Part shown: positions 44,209 through 53,109 of the stretch, piece after piece
Position numbering within the stretch: the stretch's first letter is position 1
Layout of the letters: each line of letters opens with the position of its first letter
From: Saccharibacillus sacchari DSM 19268
GTDB lineage: Bacteria > Bacillota > Bacilli > Paenibacillales > Paenibacillaceae
Direction: 5' to 3'
Assembly: GCF_000585395.1 (NCBI RefSeq)
Contig: NZ_KK073875.1
Location: forward strand, 1,919,895 to 1,983,894
Length of the DNA: 64,000 bases
Made by a program: the position numbers and the translations under genes
The notes under the pieces: generated by a model
What the model was told of the DNA's origin: nothing
The model's database searches: none
Seen by the model: only the letters and a program-made list of their open reading frames with translations

Positions 44209-44583
44209 TTAATACTTTTTCAGCGCGGCACGGAGATCGTTCATCAACCGGCCGGCTCCCACGATCGCCGAATCGCTGTTGTTGTAAAAAATCGCCGTCT
44301 TGACTCCGTCCTGTTCCAGCTTCGGCAGGATCTTCTCCATAAAAGCAGCCAGATCAAGCGGACGGCCGGAGTACCCCGACCATTCATCGATCGCGCAATG
44401 CTCGGCAAACTCGCCTTTGGGCCAAAGCGGCAGCAGAGCCGAGCCGTCCTGATCATGCGTCATCGCCCAGCCTTCATCGTACAAGCCCCAGAGAATCTGC
44501 GTATCTGCCGTTTTCTTGATGAAATATTCGTAGCGCAGATCGGCCGGACTGCTGACGATCGCGTTAAATTCTTTTAAGTTCAT
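44209..44583 (-). CDS. DUF2750-family protein
   Basis: 124-aa cytosolic protein: YEYFIKKTADTQILWGLYDE, LPLWPKGEFAEHCAIDEWSGY and PLDLAAFMEKILPKLEQDGV, the conserved aromatic/Trp pattern of DUF2750. Function of the family is not known; members often sit alone or near immunity genes. Single-gene unit with its own terminator. Confidence 0.75.
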   Translation of the reverse strand: MNLKEFNAIVSSPADLRYEYFIKKTADTQILWGLYDEGWAMTHDQDGSALLPLWPKGEFAEHCAIDEWSGYSGRPLDLAAFMEKILPKLEQDGVKTAIFYNNSDSAIVGAGRLMNDLRAALKKY

Positions 44584-44666
44584 ACTGATAAAGGCCTCCC
44601 GTAGGGCCGAGTCGCCGGAGGCGGTCGGTTTTCTAATCTATTTACCCATCGGGGGAAAAGTTGACC

Positions 44667-45377
44667 TTACTCAGACGGATGAAGAGCATGCCTGCATGCG
44701 TCGAGCACTTCCGCAAGCGTGGATGCGATTCCGCGGGAAGGCTCGAACAAAAGGGCTTCCGCAGCGCCGACGGCAATAGTCTTCGCGCGGTCCGGACTCA
44801 CCAATTCGAGCAGGCGGTTGGCCGCCGCTGCCCGGATATTCGCCTCCCGCTTGCTCAGCGCTCCGATCAGCGGCCGCAAAAAGTCAGGCTCCCCCCACTG
44901 TACGAGCACGGCGTCGCAAGCCAGCTTGATGCTTAGCGGTTTATGCGTCAGCAGAATACGCTTAACGAAGCGGCGGTCCGCGGTCGGATCGCCGTACAGC
45001 CGCTCGGCCAGATCGCCGATCGAGAGCAGCGCGTACACCCTGACGATCACGGACGGATCGAACTCCGCCGTCTGTTTGAGCTTCTCCAGTGCTTTCGGCG
45101 AACGGCTCGGTCCCAGCGATTCGCAGGTTTCCGCCCGTACGAGCCACTCCCGGTCATGCAGCAGCGTCAGCAGCAGGCGGTCTGCTTGTTCGGACGGGTG
45201 AAAGCCCAGCAGCAAAGCGACCTGCGACCGAATAAACGAATCCGAATGCCTGGCGTAGACGGCGAGCCGGGACAAATCCGGTTCTTCCCTGCTGCTCTCC
45301 AATTCATCAAGTTCCGCTATGATGCGATTCACTTCCTGTTCGCTGTCGTTCCGAGGTATCGGGCGCCGTCCGGTCAT
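44667..45377 (-). CDS. HEAT-repeat protein coupled to an ABC exporter
   Basis: 236 aa built of about five helical HEAT-like repeats (FIRSQVALLLGFHPSEQADRLL, WLVRAETCESLGPSRSPKAL, IVRVYALLSIGDLAE, SIKLACDAVLVQWGEPDFL, NIRAAAANRLLELV). A protein-binding scaffold, cytosolic. Its ATG overlaps the stop of the ABC exporter gene (ATGA). The pairing suggests a role tied to the exporter, though none can be named. Confidence 0.8.
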   Translation of the reverse strand: MTGRRPIPRNDSEQEVNRIIAELDELESSREEPDLSRLAVYARHSDSFIRSQVALLLGFHPSEQADRLLLTLLHDREWLVRAETCESLGPSRSPKALEKLKQTAEFDPSVIVRVYALLSIGDLAERLYGDPTADRRFVKRILLTHKPLSIKLACDAVLVQWGEPDFLRPLIGALSKREANIRAAAANRLLELVSPDRAKTIAVGAAEALLFEPSRGIASTLAEVLDACRHALHPSE

Positions 45378-47293
45378 CTTTGTTCCTCCTCATTGCTTTC
45401 TTCCGCCCGTTCTGCCGGTTCGAACTGCCGACTCACCAATTTTCGATAAAAAGCGTGGGACGCCAACAGCTCCTCATGCGTGCCCTGTCCCGTAGCGCGG
45501 CCGCCTTCGATCACGATCAGTTTGTTCGCTCCGCGGACGGTGGACAGCCGGTGGGCAATCACCAACGTGGTCCGTCCCTGCATCAGCTTATCCAGCGCCT
45601 CTTGGACCAGCGCCTCCGATGCGCTGTCCAGATGCGCCGTCGCTTCATCCAGCAGGAGGATATCCGGATCGCGCAGGATCGCGCGGGCAATCGCGAGACG
45701 CTGACGCTGCCCGCCGGACAGCTTGACGCCCCGTTCTCCCGCCTGCGTATCCAATCCTTGCGGCAGAGAAGCGATAAATTCGGACAAATTCGCCAAGCGA
45801 ACTGCTTCTTCGACGGCAGAATCCTCAACTCCCGACAGTCCGTACGTCAGATTGTCGCGAATACTTCCTGCCATCACGGGACTCTCCTGCGAGACGTAAG
45901 CGATTCGGCTGCGCCACTCGCGAATCGGGATACGGACGGCTTCTTCGCTTCCGTAAAGAAGCCTCCCGGACGTCGGTTCATAGAAACGTTCGATCAGCGA
46001 GAAGATCGTGGTCTTGCCTGCGCCGCTCGGACCGACGAACGCTGTCGTTTGCCCCGCTTCAGCCGTGAAATTCAATCCTTTCAGAATCGGCTTGTCTTCG
46101 GAATAACCGAAGTCCACGCGATCAAACACAAGAGGCTGCTGGTTAGAATGTCCTCCATCCGCAGACGCTGCTGCCCTGTCCTCCATTTTCGCGTCCGCAT
46201 CGGACTGCTCGTTATCCTCCGCCGGAAGCTCCATGATCTCGCGCAGCCGTTCGGTGGCCCCCAATGCCTTTTGAAATTGAGTGAAAAAAGTAGCCAGCTG
46301 CGTAAAAGGTACGACAATCTGGAACATGTACAGAATGATGGCCACTAATGAGCCCGCCGTTAACACGCCGCGCGCGACCTGCGCGCCGCCGTAGCCGATC
46401 AGCGCCACGAGGATCAGCAGCATCACGGTCATCATCAGCGGCGACACGATCGCTTGAATCCGTGCTTCGCGCAAACCGAACCGGAACAAGCCCATGATTC
46501 GTTTTTCGCCCTGAACCCGTTCGACCGGCTCGGCCATCGAAGCTTTGACGAGGCGGATATCGGACAGCACCCGGCCCAGATCGCCTTGGAATTCGGCAAT
46601 TTCCTGCTGCGTGTCGCGCGAGATCGCGTACATGCGGCGGCCGACCGGCCACAGCAGCAGCATCGCGGCCGGAATCGCCAGCAGCGCGAACAGCGTCATT
46701 TTCCAATCGATGGTCAGCAGGATCACTACGGACCCGACGATCGCGACGATGCCCGACAGAAACGAGATGACTTGCCCCGTGATAAAGTCTTTGACGATAT
46801 TCGTGTCGTTCGTTACCCGGCTCATCGTTTCTCCCGATGCACTGCGGTCGAAGAACGAGATCGGCAGCTTCAGAATACGCCGCCACAGATCACGCCGTAA
46901 CCCCGAGACGATAAACTGTCCCACATAAGACATCGTGTAGATCGCGAGACCGGACATCAACGCCTGAGCGATGAACGCCGCCCCGAGCAGCGCGATCGTG
47001 CCGCCCGTCAGGTTTTCCATCGAAAATCCGTCCACCAGCCTACTTGTTAATAGCGGAATCGCCAGCGTGAACACCGTCTCGAACAACCCCAATACGACGG
47101 CCGCCGTGAGCAGCCAGCCTTTGGGCATGTACTTGGCGACCAGCTTCCAAAACGAACTCCAGCTCGGCTTCGGCGCGGTTTCCTTTTTCGCTTTTACCGC
47201 ATCGCCGCTCGGCGTTTCATTCATGGATCCTGCAGTCTTGAGCCCTGCATGCGTTCCGATTTCCGCTTCGTTCCTTTTTCGCCTATCGTCCAT
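45374..47293 (-). CDS. Multidrug-type ABC exporter, half-transporter (permease-ATPase fusion)
   Basis: 639 aa. Six membrane helices (res. ~55-330), then a nucleotide-binding domain with Walker A GPSGAGKTT, Q-loop SQES, signature LSGGQRQRLAIARAIL, Walker B ILLLDEAT and switch His in IAHRLSTV. It exports lipids, drugs or peptides as a homodimer (BmrA/LmrA-like). The start at 47293 has GAAGGAGG upstream and overlaps the MerR stop by 11 bases; the longer frame is not supported. Second gene of the MerR operon. Confidence 0.92.
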   Translation of the reverse strand: MDDRRKRNEAEIGTHAGLKTAGSMNETPSGDAVKAKKETAPKPSWSSFWKLVAKYMPKGWLLTAAVVLGLFETVFTLAIPLLTSRLVDGFSMENLTGGTIALLGAAFIAQALMSGLAIYTMSYVGQFIVSGLRRDLWRRILKLPISFFDRSASGETMSRVTNDTNIVKDFITGQVISFLSGIVAIVGSVVILLTIDWKMTLFALLAIPAAMLLLWPVGRRMYAISRDTQQEIAEFQGDLGRVLSDIRLVKASMAEPVERVQGEKRIMGLFRFGLREARIQAIVSPLMMTVMLLILVALIGYGGAQVARGVLTAGSLVAIILYMFQIVVPFTQLATFFTQFQKALGATERLREIMELPAEDNEQSDADAKMEDRAAASADGGHSNQQPLVFDRVDFGYSEDKPILKGLNFTAEAGQTTAFVGPSGAGKTTIFSLIERFYEPTSGRLLYGSEEAVRIPIREWRSRIAYVSQESPVMAGSIRDNLTYGLSGVEDSAVEEAVRLANLSEFIASLPQGLDTQAGERGVKLSGGQRQRLAIARAILRDPDILLLDEATAHLDSASEALVQEALDKLMQGRTTLVIAHRLSTVRGANKLIVIEGGRATGQGTHEELLASHAFYRKLVSRQFEPAERAEESNEEEQR

Positions 47294-48113
47294 GAGTTCC
47301 TCCTTCGTCCGGCTCCTCGCCGTCCTCATGTTCCCCAACACCCGCAATCATTGTATCCCACATTCGTTCCACATAACGTTCCTCCTCCATAGTGAACGTT
47401 ACCGGGAACTGAAACATTTGGGCCGGATCGATCTTCGCAAAAGATTCCAGCGCCTTCATTTCTTCTTCCGTGAGCGGCTTCTCCAGCCTTGACAACATGC
47501 CGCTGATCCGTCCCAACAACTCCGCTGCGAATCTCTGCACTTGCGGATCTTCCGGCGAAAGTCCTTCGCGCATCAACTTTTTGAGCCGCGAGATCCATTG
47601 CATCGCTTCGCGCTCGATCGTCCGCCACTGCTGCGATGCTTGGCCTTCCGGCCAGAACCGCTGCATCAGCGAATCCGGAATCCGCTCCGCCATCCAACCT
47701 CGCTGCTGTTCCTCCGTCGAGACGGAATGGATCATCAGCAGCAGAACGTCCGGCTCCCACTCGAGTTCGTTTTCGCTTTCCGATAAACTCAACGTATGTT
47801 CGAGCGTATGCAGCATCCGATCCAATTGGTCCCTCTTTTGCCGCAATAACTGCTTCTGATGCTCCAGCGAGCCGCGAAGCGCACTCCCCTCCGCTTCCAG
47901 TTCTTCCGCGATCCGCTCCAGCGGGTAATCCAGAAACTTGAGCGTCAAAATCTGCTGAAGCCGGATCAAATCGCGGTCCGTGTACAGCCGATGCCCCAGA
48001 TTATTGTACGCGGACGGCTCCAGCAGACCTTTTTTATGGTAAAAACGCAGCGTACGCTCGGTAACTCCCGTCAATTTGGCGAACGTGCCGACGGTGTACG
48101 TTTTATTTTCCAT
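47283..48113 (-). CDS. MerR-family regulator with TipAS-like effector domain
   Basis: 276 aa. N-terminal MerR winged helix (YTVGTFAKLTGVTERTLRFYHKKGLL, res. 5-30), a long dimerisation helix (res. ~75-120), and a C-terminal all-helical domain of TipAS type that binds small molecules or antibiotics. Activates its own operon by untwisting a long-spacer promoter. First gene of a regulator-exporter-HEAT operon, so an efflux response is likely. Confidence 0.88.
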   Translation of the reverse strand: MENKTYTVGTFAKLTGVTERTLRFYHKKGLLEPSAYNNLGHRLYTDRDLIRLQQILTLKFLDYPLERIAEELEAEGSALRGSLEHQKQLLRQKRDQLDRMLHTLEHTLSLSESENELEWEPDVLLLMIHSVSTEEQQRGWMAERIPDSLMQRFWPEGQASQQWRTIEREAMQWISRLKKLMREGLSPEDPQVQRFAAELLGRISGMLSRLEKPLTEEEMKALESFAKIDPAQMFQFPVTFTMEEERYVERMWDTMIAGVGEHEDGEEPDEGGTHGR

Positions 48114-48145
48114 TTCCCGACCGCCTCCTTCCTCCTGCTGGTTTC

Positions 48146-48176
48146 AGTATAGGGGTTGACGTAACGTCATAGGCAA
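48146..48176 (-). promoter_or_regulatory. MerR-type promoter with 19-bp spacer and operator palindrome
   Basis: Minus strand TTGCCT, 19-bp spacer, TATACT. The spacer holds the dyad TGACGTTACGTCA. The over-long spacer with a central dyad is the hallmark of a MerR-activated promoter. Confidence 0.85.
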
Positions 48177-48260
48177 GCAGAGATTTTCGCGAGGGGAATG
48201 CGGTTAAAGATTAATGTTCGGCGCATGGAAGCAAACCAATCGAGAGGCGGGAAAACGCAA

Positions 48261-49235
48261 ATGGGCATGAACTACAGAACGCTCGGTAAAACGGGACTTC
48301 AAGTATCGGAGATCGGGTACGGAGCATGGGGCATCGGCAACAGCGGATGGCGCGGCGCGGAAGACGAGGAATCTTTGAAAGCGCTACATCGTTCGATCGA
48401 TCTGGGGCTGAACTTTATCGATACGGCGCTGGGTTACGGAGACGGGCACAGCGAGCGATTAGTCGGACAGGTCGTGCGCGATCGCTCCGAAACCGTGTAT
48501 GTCGCTTCCAAAATCCCGCCGAAAAACGGGCAGTGGCCGGCGCGCGCCGGCGTTCCGTCAAGCGAGACGTTCACGGCGGAGCATGTGATCTCGTCGACCG
48601 AGACCAGCCTGCGCAATCTGGGACTGGAAACGCTCGACGTGCAGCAGTTCCATGTCTGGTCGGACGAATGGGCAGCGCAAGGCGATTGGCTGGACGGCGT
48701 GCAAAAGCTGAAGGAGCAGAGCAAAATCCGCCACTTCGGCGTATCGATCAACGACTATCAGCCGGCCAACGCGGTCAAGCTGATCGAAAGCGGCGTCGTG
48801 GATACGGTGCAAGTCATCTACAACATTTTCGAACAAACGCCGGAAGACGAGCTGTTCCCCGCCTGCCTGGAGCATAACGTCGGCGTGATCGTGCGCGTCG
48901 CGCTCGACGAAGGCGGATTGACGGGCAGCATCTCGCCGGACACGGAGTTCGCCGAAGACGATTTCCGCAGCCGATATTTCCGTGACGACCGCAAGCGCGA
49001 AGTGTACGAGCGGGTGCAAAAGATTACGCAGGACCTTGGGATCGGCAGCGATCAAATCGCCGAGACCGCGCTGCGTTACGTGCTGAGCCACCCTGCCGTT
49101 TCCACCGTCATCCCGGGTATGCGCTCGATTCGCAACGTGGAGCGCAACATGCGGATCGGGGACGGAAAAGGATTGGCGAAGGAGCAGGTGGAGAAGCTGA
49201 AAAACCACCGTTGGGCGCGGAATTTTTACGAGTAA
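48261..49235 (+). CDS. Aldo/keto reductase
   Basis: 324 aa TIM-barrel NADPH-dependent oxidoreductase: [22 protein letters not shown], catalytic Asp/Tyr region [14 protein letters not shown], and the late [22 protein letters not shown] typical of AKRs. The substrate is not predictable. ATG at 48261 with GAGAGG upstream; the longer frame starts in the divergent promoter region. Divergent from the MerR operon, so it could respond to the same regulator. Confidence 0.9.
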   Translation: MGMNYRTLGKTGLQVSEIGYGAWGIGNSGWRGAEDEESLKALHRSIDLGLNFIDTALGYGDGHSERLVGQVVRDRSETVYVASKIPPKNGQWPARAGVPSSETFTAEHVISSTETSLRNLGLETLDVQQFHVWSDEWAAQGDWLDGVQKLKEQSKIRHFGVSINDYQPANAVKLIESGVVDTVQVIYNIFEQTPEDELFPACLEHNVGVIVRVALDEGGLTGSISPDTEFAEDDFRSRYFRDDRKREVYERVQKITQDLGIGSDQIAETALRYVLSHPAVSTVIPGMRSIRNVERNMRIGDGKGLAKEQVEKLKNHRWARNFYE

Positions 49236-49254
49236 GCTTGGCGAAAGGATTAAT

Positions 49255-49353
49255 GCCTTGTCAACGTTAAAAGTAAGGTTACGCCCGCCCGAAATGCACC
49301 TGAAGCGCGTGCCTTTCATTCGAACGTAATCCTCTGATTAAGAGTTGAAAGGC
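49255..49353. repeat. Dispersed palindromic repeat, copy D (inverted relative to copy A)
   Basis: Ends GCCTTGTCAAC/GTTGAAAGGC, with internal GTTAAAAGTAAGGTTACG, the reverse complement of the right arm of copy A. The outer bases extend the symmetry (ATTA...TAAT). Confidence 0.8.
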
Positions 49354-49377
49354 CTAATGTCTTCACATAAATACGGA

Positions 49378-49423
49378 AAACCGCAGCCGCGTGATCGCTC
49401 AGGATCACGGCTGCGGTTTTTTG
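49378..49423. terminator. Bidirectional terminator
   Basis: Stem AACCGCAGCCG...CGGCTGCGGTT with T runs on both sides, between the converging reductase and polyimmunity genes. Confidence 0.88.
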
Positions 49424-49442
49424 TGATTCTGTAAAAACGTAC

Positions 49443-50366
49443 TTATTCCATCCGCTCCAGCAGCCGTTTGACCGCTTGCAGATGATCTTCGATCTCCTGC
49501 CTCAGCTCCCGAATGATCGGCTGCCAGCGCTCCCGTTCATTGTCGCGCGTTCCCCAGAACTCCGCAGGCAGATTCGATAACGCATGCAGCAGCTCTCCCC
49601 GGTACAACGTTCCCGCAAAAACATCTTCTGTCAAGATTTCCAGCACGTTCGGAAGCAGCTCGTCCACATACAGCTCCTGACGCAGTAATCGGCATAAATC
49701 CCCCACCGTCAATTCGTCCAACCGACAGACACGAACTTCGGCGTACCATGCAGGCAGTCCGTACTTCAGATGTTCTTCGCTCGGCGAGAAGCCGGGCGGC
49801 GTCTCGAGATCCGACACTTTCATCGCTCCTCGGTTGCCGCGAACTTTCCATTCGTGCAAGCTTTCCAACTCGCGGCAGGCCCTGGCGATCACGCCGTCGA
49901 ATACGCCGAGCGGAAGCATGTATTCGGTGCGCCAGCCGGGTTCGCCTTTCCGGTCGTAGTCGGCGATCAGCAGACGTTCGTACTCTTTTCCGGCTATCAC
50001 GAACATGGATTTCGTGCTCATCGTCTCGTCGAGAATCACAATATTGAAGCGCGCCCACCTTTCTTCCTCCGCAAGCTGCGCGTCGTTCCCTTCATAAAAA
50101 ACGTCATGCAGGCGATCGAACAATTTTTCTTTTTCCAACTGAAACAATCCGGCATGACCGCGATTCCCCTTATCCCGCGCTGCGTCCGTCAACATCGTCA
50201 ACAAATCGCCGAGCAGCGTTTCGCCGTCAGCCAGCATGTTACCCATGACGTTCATGCTGAATCTTCCATACATCCGTTCGCCGCCGAAATGCTCGTCCAA
50301 CTGAAAACGGATCGAAAACAACGAAGGTTCGCCGATCGTGCGGGTGATGCGATGTTCGTCGCTCAT
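49443..50366 (-). CDS. Polyimmunity-like protein: Imm42-like plus CdiI_2-like domains
   Basis: 307 aa, cytosolic. The N-terminal half (PSLFSIRFQLDEHFGGERMYGRF) resembles Imm42. Res. ~215-275 (LDELTVGDLCRLLRQE, NVLEILTEDVFAGTLYRGELLHAL) resemble the contact-dependent growth inhibition immunity family CdiI_2. Both families bind and neutralise effector toxins of polymorphic toxin systems. No toxin gene lies nearby, so this would be an orphan, two-domain immunity gene. Family calls were made by eye and need a profile search. Confidence 0.7.
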   Translation of the reverse strand: MSDEHRITRTIGEPSLFSIRFQLDEHFGGERMYGRFSMNVMGNMLADGETLLGDLLTMLTDAARDKGNRGHAGLFQLEKEKLFDRLHDVFYEGNDAQLAEEERWARFNIVILDETMSTKSMFVIAGKEYERLLIADYDRKGEPGWRTEYMLPLGVFDGVIARACRELESLHEWKVRGNRGAMKVSDLETPPGFSPSEEHLKYGLPAWYAEVRVCRLDELTVGDLCRLLRQELYVDELLPNVLEILTEDVFAGTLYRGELLHALSNLPAEFWGTRDNERERWQPIIRELRQEIEDHLQAVKRLLERME

Positions 50367-50482
50367 GCTTCTTCTCCTCTCCCCTTTTCATATCCAGGAT
50401 TTTCTATTAGCATGAGAAAAACAACTTTCATTGACGCGTATGAGGTGATCAACGACTAAAACAAACGAAAAGAGGAAACGTA

Positions 50483-51031
50483 ATGCTTTTGGATTCGGAC
50501 ATGACGATTCGCCCGCTCGAAGAAAAAGACCTGCCCCGTTTGTGGGAACTCGTGTATAAAGAAGAACAACCGGAATGGAAAAAATGGGACGCTCCTTATT
50601 ACCCGCACGCAGCCATGCCGTATGACCGATTTTTGCCTACGGGTTTAAAGTGGGTCGGCAGCGACGATTTTTGGGTGGTCGAAGTGCAAGGGGTCGTACG
50701 CGGTATCGTATCCTATTATTGGGAGCACGAGCCTTCCCGCTGGTTGGAGATCGGAATCGTTCTTCATGAAGGAGATACTTGGGGAAAAGGCTTGGGCACG
50801 CGTGCTTTGAAGCTTTGGATCGGGCACTTGTTCGCGACTTTGCCGCTGGTGCGGATCGGCTTCAGCACGTGGTCGGGCAATCATCGGATGATTCGGGTCG
50901 GCGAAAAATTGGGCATGGAAACGGAAGCCAGAATCCGCAAAGCCCGTTATTACGAAGGCATGTATTACGACTCGATCCGCATGGGCATGTTGAAAGAAGA
51001 ATGGGAGCAAGCCGAATTTAATCGAATATAA
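50483..51031 (+). CDS. GNAT-family N-acetyltransferase
   Basis: 182 aa. N-terminal MTIRPLEEKDLPRLWEL and the acetyl-CoA-binding region IGIVLHEGDTWGKGLGTRALKLW (RimJ/RimL-like). It transfers acetyl from acetyl-CoA to an amine; substrate unknown. Res. ~115-160 (STWSGNHRMIRVGEKLGMETEARIRKARYY) is the typical RimJ-like end. AGAGGAAA precedes the ATG. Confidence 0.88.
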   Translation: MLLDSDMTIRPLEEKDLPRLWELVYKEEQPEWKKWDAPYYPHAAMPYDRFLPTGLKWVGSDDFWVVEVQGVVRGIVSYYWEHEPSRWLEIGIVLHEGDTWGKGLGTRALKLWIGHLFATLPLVRIGFSTWSGNHRMIRVGEKLGMETEARIRKARYYEGMYYDSIRMGMLKEEWEQAEFNRI

Positions 51032-51046
51032 GCTAAGGCAAAAAGA

Positions 51047-51090
51047 AAGAGCAGCCCGACAACGGTTCGGGGCTGCTCCTTTTTTATTAC
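51047..51090. terminator. Bidirectional terminator
   Basis: Stem GAGCAGCCC/GGGCTGCTC with T run on the plus side and TTTCTTT on the minus side, between converging genes. Confidence 0.82.
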
Positions 51091-51096
51091 CTTTCG

Positions 51097-52011
51097 TTAC
51101 CCGTTCAAAATCGGAATCTGCGCCAGCATGTTTTTCAAATTGATCGCGTCCCACGGCGTATGCTCGGTAAAGCCCAATCCTACCACGTCCGTCTCCTCCG
51201 ACAGCTCGCGCAGCAGTTCGGCCAGACGCGCGAACTTCAACCGGCCCGGCGGCGAGTACGTGTACGGCTCGTTCGGCTTGGCGAACAGCAGCGAACGGAA
51301 CTCCCGCGGATCGAGCACGTCCAGATCGACGTGAATCGCCAGGTGCTTGATACCGCTCTCGCGTATCCAGGCCTTGATCGACTCCGTGCTCTTCGCCGTT
51401 TCCTGCGCGTCCGCCGTCCGGATACCTAGCCGCTGAATCATTGCCGTATCCGTCTCTTTCATAGAGATTCCGAGCCGTTCGAACGCTTCTCCGATGACCG
51501 CGCCTTCTTCCGGCGTCGGTTCCGACAATCCCGCGATAAACACGTTTTCCGGCTTCAACGGCATCTTCACCCGCTTCGCGAATTCCGCGTCGCCTTCGCC
51601 GAGCAGATTGCCCAGCGGCAGCGTGTGGCCCCGGTCATAGCCGTCGATCTGCACCAAATCGCTGTGCGCGTCGATCCAGATCAGGCCCATTTCGCCTTCG
51701 TACCGTTCATTCAAATAAGCGAAAGGCGCCTGCTCCACCAGACAATCCCCGCCGAACATCACCACGCGGTCGGGTTGATGCGCGCGGATCAGATGGTCCG
51801 CCGCGTCGAGCTGTTCCAGCAGTTCTTTTCTACCATAAACGCCGTTGTCGTTCGCAAGCGGCACGCCGTCGTCCTCTCGAACCGGCACCCGCACCAGCGG
51901 TTGGTCGTTCTCCGGCGCCAGCCAAGCCAGCAGCTCCGCACCGAAGGTATAATTCGGATTATATCCGCCCTGCCATTGAGGCATGAGCACGCGCAGTGTT
52001 TTTTTCGTCAT
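51097..52011 (-). CDS. Arginase/agmatinase/formiminoglutamase-family hydrolase
   Basis: 304-aa ureohydrolase-fold protein. Manganese-binding motifs are present: FGGDC, WIDAHSDL and HVDLDVLDP. The family hydrolyses arginine, agmatine or related guanidino compounds. The substrate-specific residues could not be matched by eye to a single member, so the reaction is left open. It is divergent from the HxlR regulator gene. Confidence 0.85.
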   Translation of the reverse strand: MTKKTLRVLMPQWQGGYNPNYTFGAELLAWLAPENDQPLVRVPVREDDGVPLANDNGVYGRKELLEQLDAADHLIRAHQPDRVVMFGGDCLVEQAPFAYLNERYEGEMGLIWIDAHSDLVQIDGYDRGHTLPLGNLLGEGDAEFAKRVKMPLKPENVFIAGLSEPTPEEGAVIGEAFERLGISMKETDTAMIQRLGIRTADAQETAKSTESIKAWIRESGIKHLAIHVDLDVLDPREFRSLLFAKPNEPYTYSPPGRLKFARLAELLRELSEETDVVGLGFTEHTPWDAINLKNMLAQIPILNG

Positions 52012-52071
52012 GATTGCATCCCCTTTGCTTCCGAAGTACCGTTACTATAAAATGAACGCGAGCGAAAAAAC

Positions 52072-52096
52072 AGTACGCACTTTAAAGATAGATACT
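52072..52096. promoter_or_regulatory. Palindromic operator in the divergent arginase/HxlR region
   Basis: AGTA...CTTTAAAG...TACT symmetric element centred near 52084, just upstream of the HxlR gene. This resembles HxlR-family operators. Confidence 0.5.
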
Positions 52097-52118
52097 ATCG
52101 GAAAGGATAGTGCAGAGC

Positions 52119-52466
52119 ATGAGCATGGCGGAATTCAAAGGTAAGGTCAAGCATATTCAGGACACCCCTTTCGGCTATACGCTGTCCGTGATCGGCGGCA
52201 AATGGAAGATGGTGATCCTGTACCTGTTGGCGGAAAATCCTCCGGTGCGGTTCAACGACCTGAAGCGGCAAATCGGGGTCATCACGTACAAAACGCTGAG
52301 CGCGCAGCTCAAGGAACTGGAAGCCGACGGCATGGTAGAACGCAAAGAATACCCGCAGATTCCTCCGAAAGTCGAGTATCGGCTGACGGCCAAAGCGGAA
52401 AAGCTGATGCCGCTGATGGAAGGCATGTGCGAGTGGGGCGCGGAGCATCAGCCGAAGGAGGACTGA
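52119..52466 (+). CDS. HxlR-family transcriptional regulator
   Basis: 115-aa winged-helix protein: GYTLSVIGGKWKMVILYLLAE, VRFNDLKRQIGVITYKTLSAQL and VEYRLTAKAEKLMPLMEGM, the standard HxlR pattern. Senses redox or electrophiles in many members, but no conserved N-terminal Cys is present here. ATG at 52119 with GGAAAGGAT upstream. A co-transcribed gene follows 3 bases later. Confidence 0.9.
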   Translation: MSMAEFKGKVKHIQDTPFGYTLSVIGGKWKMVILYLLAENPPVRFNDLKRQIGVITYKTLSAQLKELEADGMVERKEYPQIPPKVEYRLTAKAEKLMPLMEGMCEWGAEHQPKED

Positions 52467-52469
52467 CTT

Positions 52470-53000
52470 TTGACGACGATCGATATTCAGCGGATTTATG
52501 AGAAGTATCAGACTTTGAACATCCCGAATACGTTTAACGAAGAACAGATTCATAAGCGGCTGACCGAGACGTATTTTGCGGAAAAAGTAAGCCTTGAACG
52601 CTTTGAGGATCTGCGGCAGGACGAGCATGCAAACTTTGAAAACGCTAAAGGAGCTTATGTGTTCGAAGACCCTCGCGGCACGATCAAGCTTGCTCGGTTG
52701 AACACGGAAGAAGAAAAGCCGGAAGATTCGTCATATGCCTGGGTCATGAACTCTACGCAAATGGGCATGTCCGACATGCTGACGCTTGAAATCACGATCT
52801 TCCACGGCATTGCGAAGGAAGAAATGCAGCTCGGCAACCTGCGGTTCGAGGAGTATCTGGTCATGCTGTACGTGACGGGGCATATCGAGTTCGAAAATGA
52901 CGAGAATATCGAACGCGTTCGCGATCTCTATCGAAACGGCCACTATTTCCGCTATTTCGGGGCACAGAACGGAAGCGGGATTTATTTGTACAAACCTTAA
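52470..53000 (+). CDS. Hypothetical protein co-transcribed with the HxlR gene
   Basis: 176-aa acidic cytosolic protein, family not recognised. It begins ITIYEKY-like (DIQRIYEKYQTLNIPNTF) and has LTETYFAEKVSLERFEDLRQ and EEYLVMLYVTGHIEFENDEN. TTG start with AAGGAGG upstream. The last gene of the HxlR unit, ending in a clear terminator. Confidence 0.65.
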   Translation: MTTIDIQRIYEKYQTLNIPNTFNEEQIHKRLTETYFAEKVSLERFEDLRQDEHANFENAKGAYVFEDPRGTIKLARLNTEEEKPEDSSYAWVMNSTQMGMSDMLTLEITIFHGIAKEEMQLGNLRFEEYLVMLYVTGHIEFENDENIERVRDLYRNGHYFRYFGAQNGSGIYLYKP

Positions 53001-53007
53001 CGCACCC

Positions 53008-53074
53008 AAAAGCCCTTGATCGGAAACGTCCTCGCGCAGAGCGGGATAGACGTTTTCGTCGAAGGGCTTTTTCA
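53008..53074 (+). terminator. Terminator of the HxlR unit
   Basis: Long stem AAAAGCCCTT...AAGGGCTTTTT with inner GAAACGTC/GACGTTTTC, ending in five T. Confidence 0.8.
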
Positions 53075-53109
53075 TGCTTCCTATTGATTTCTTATCGCTA
53101 AAAAATCTT

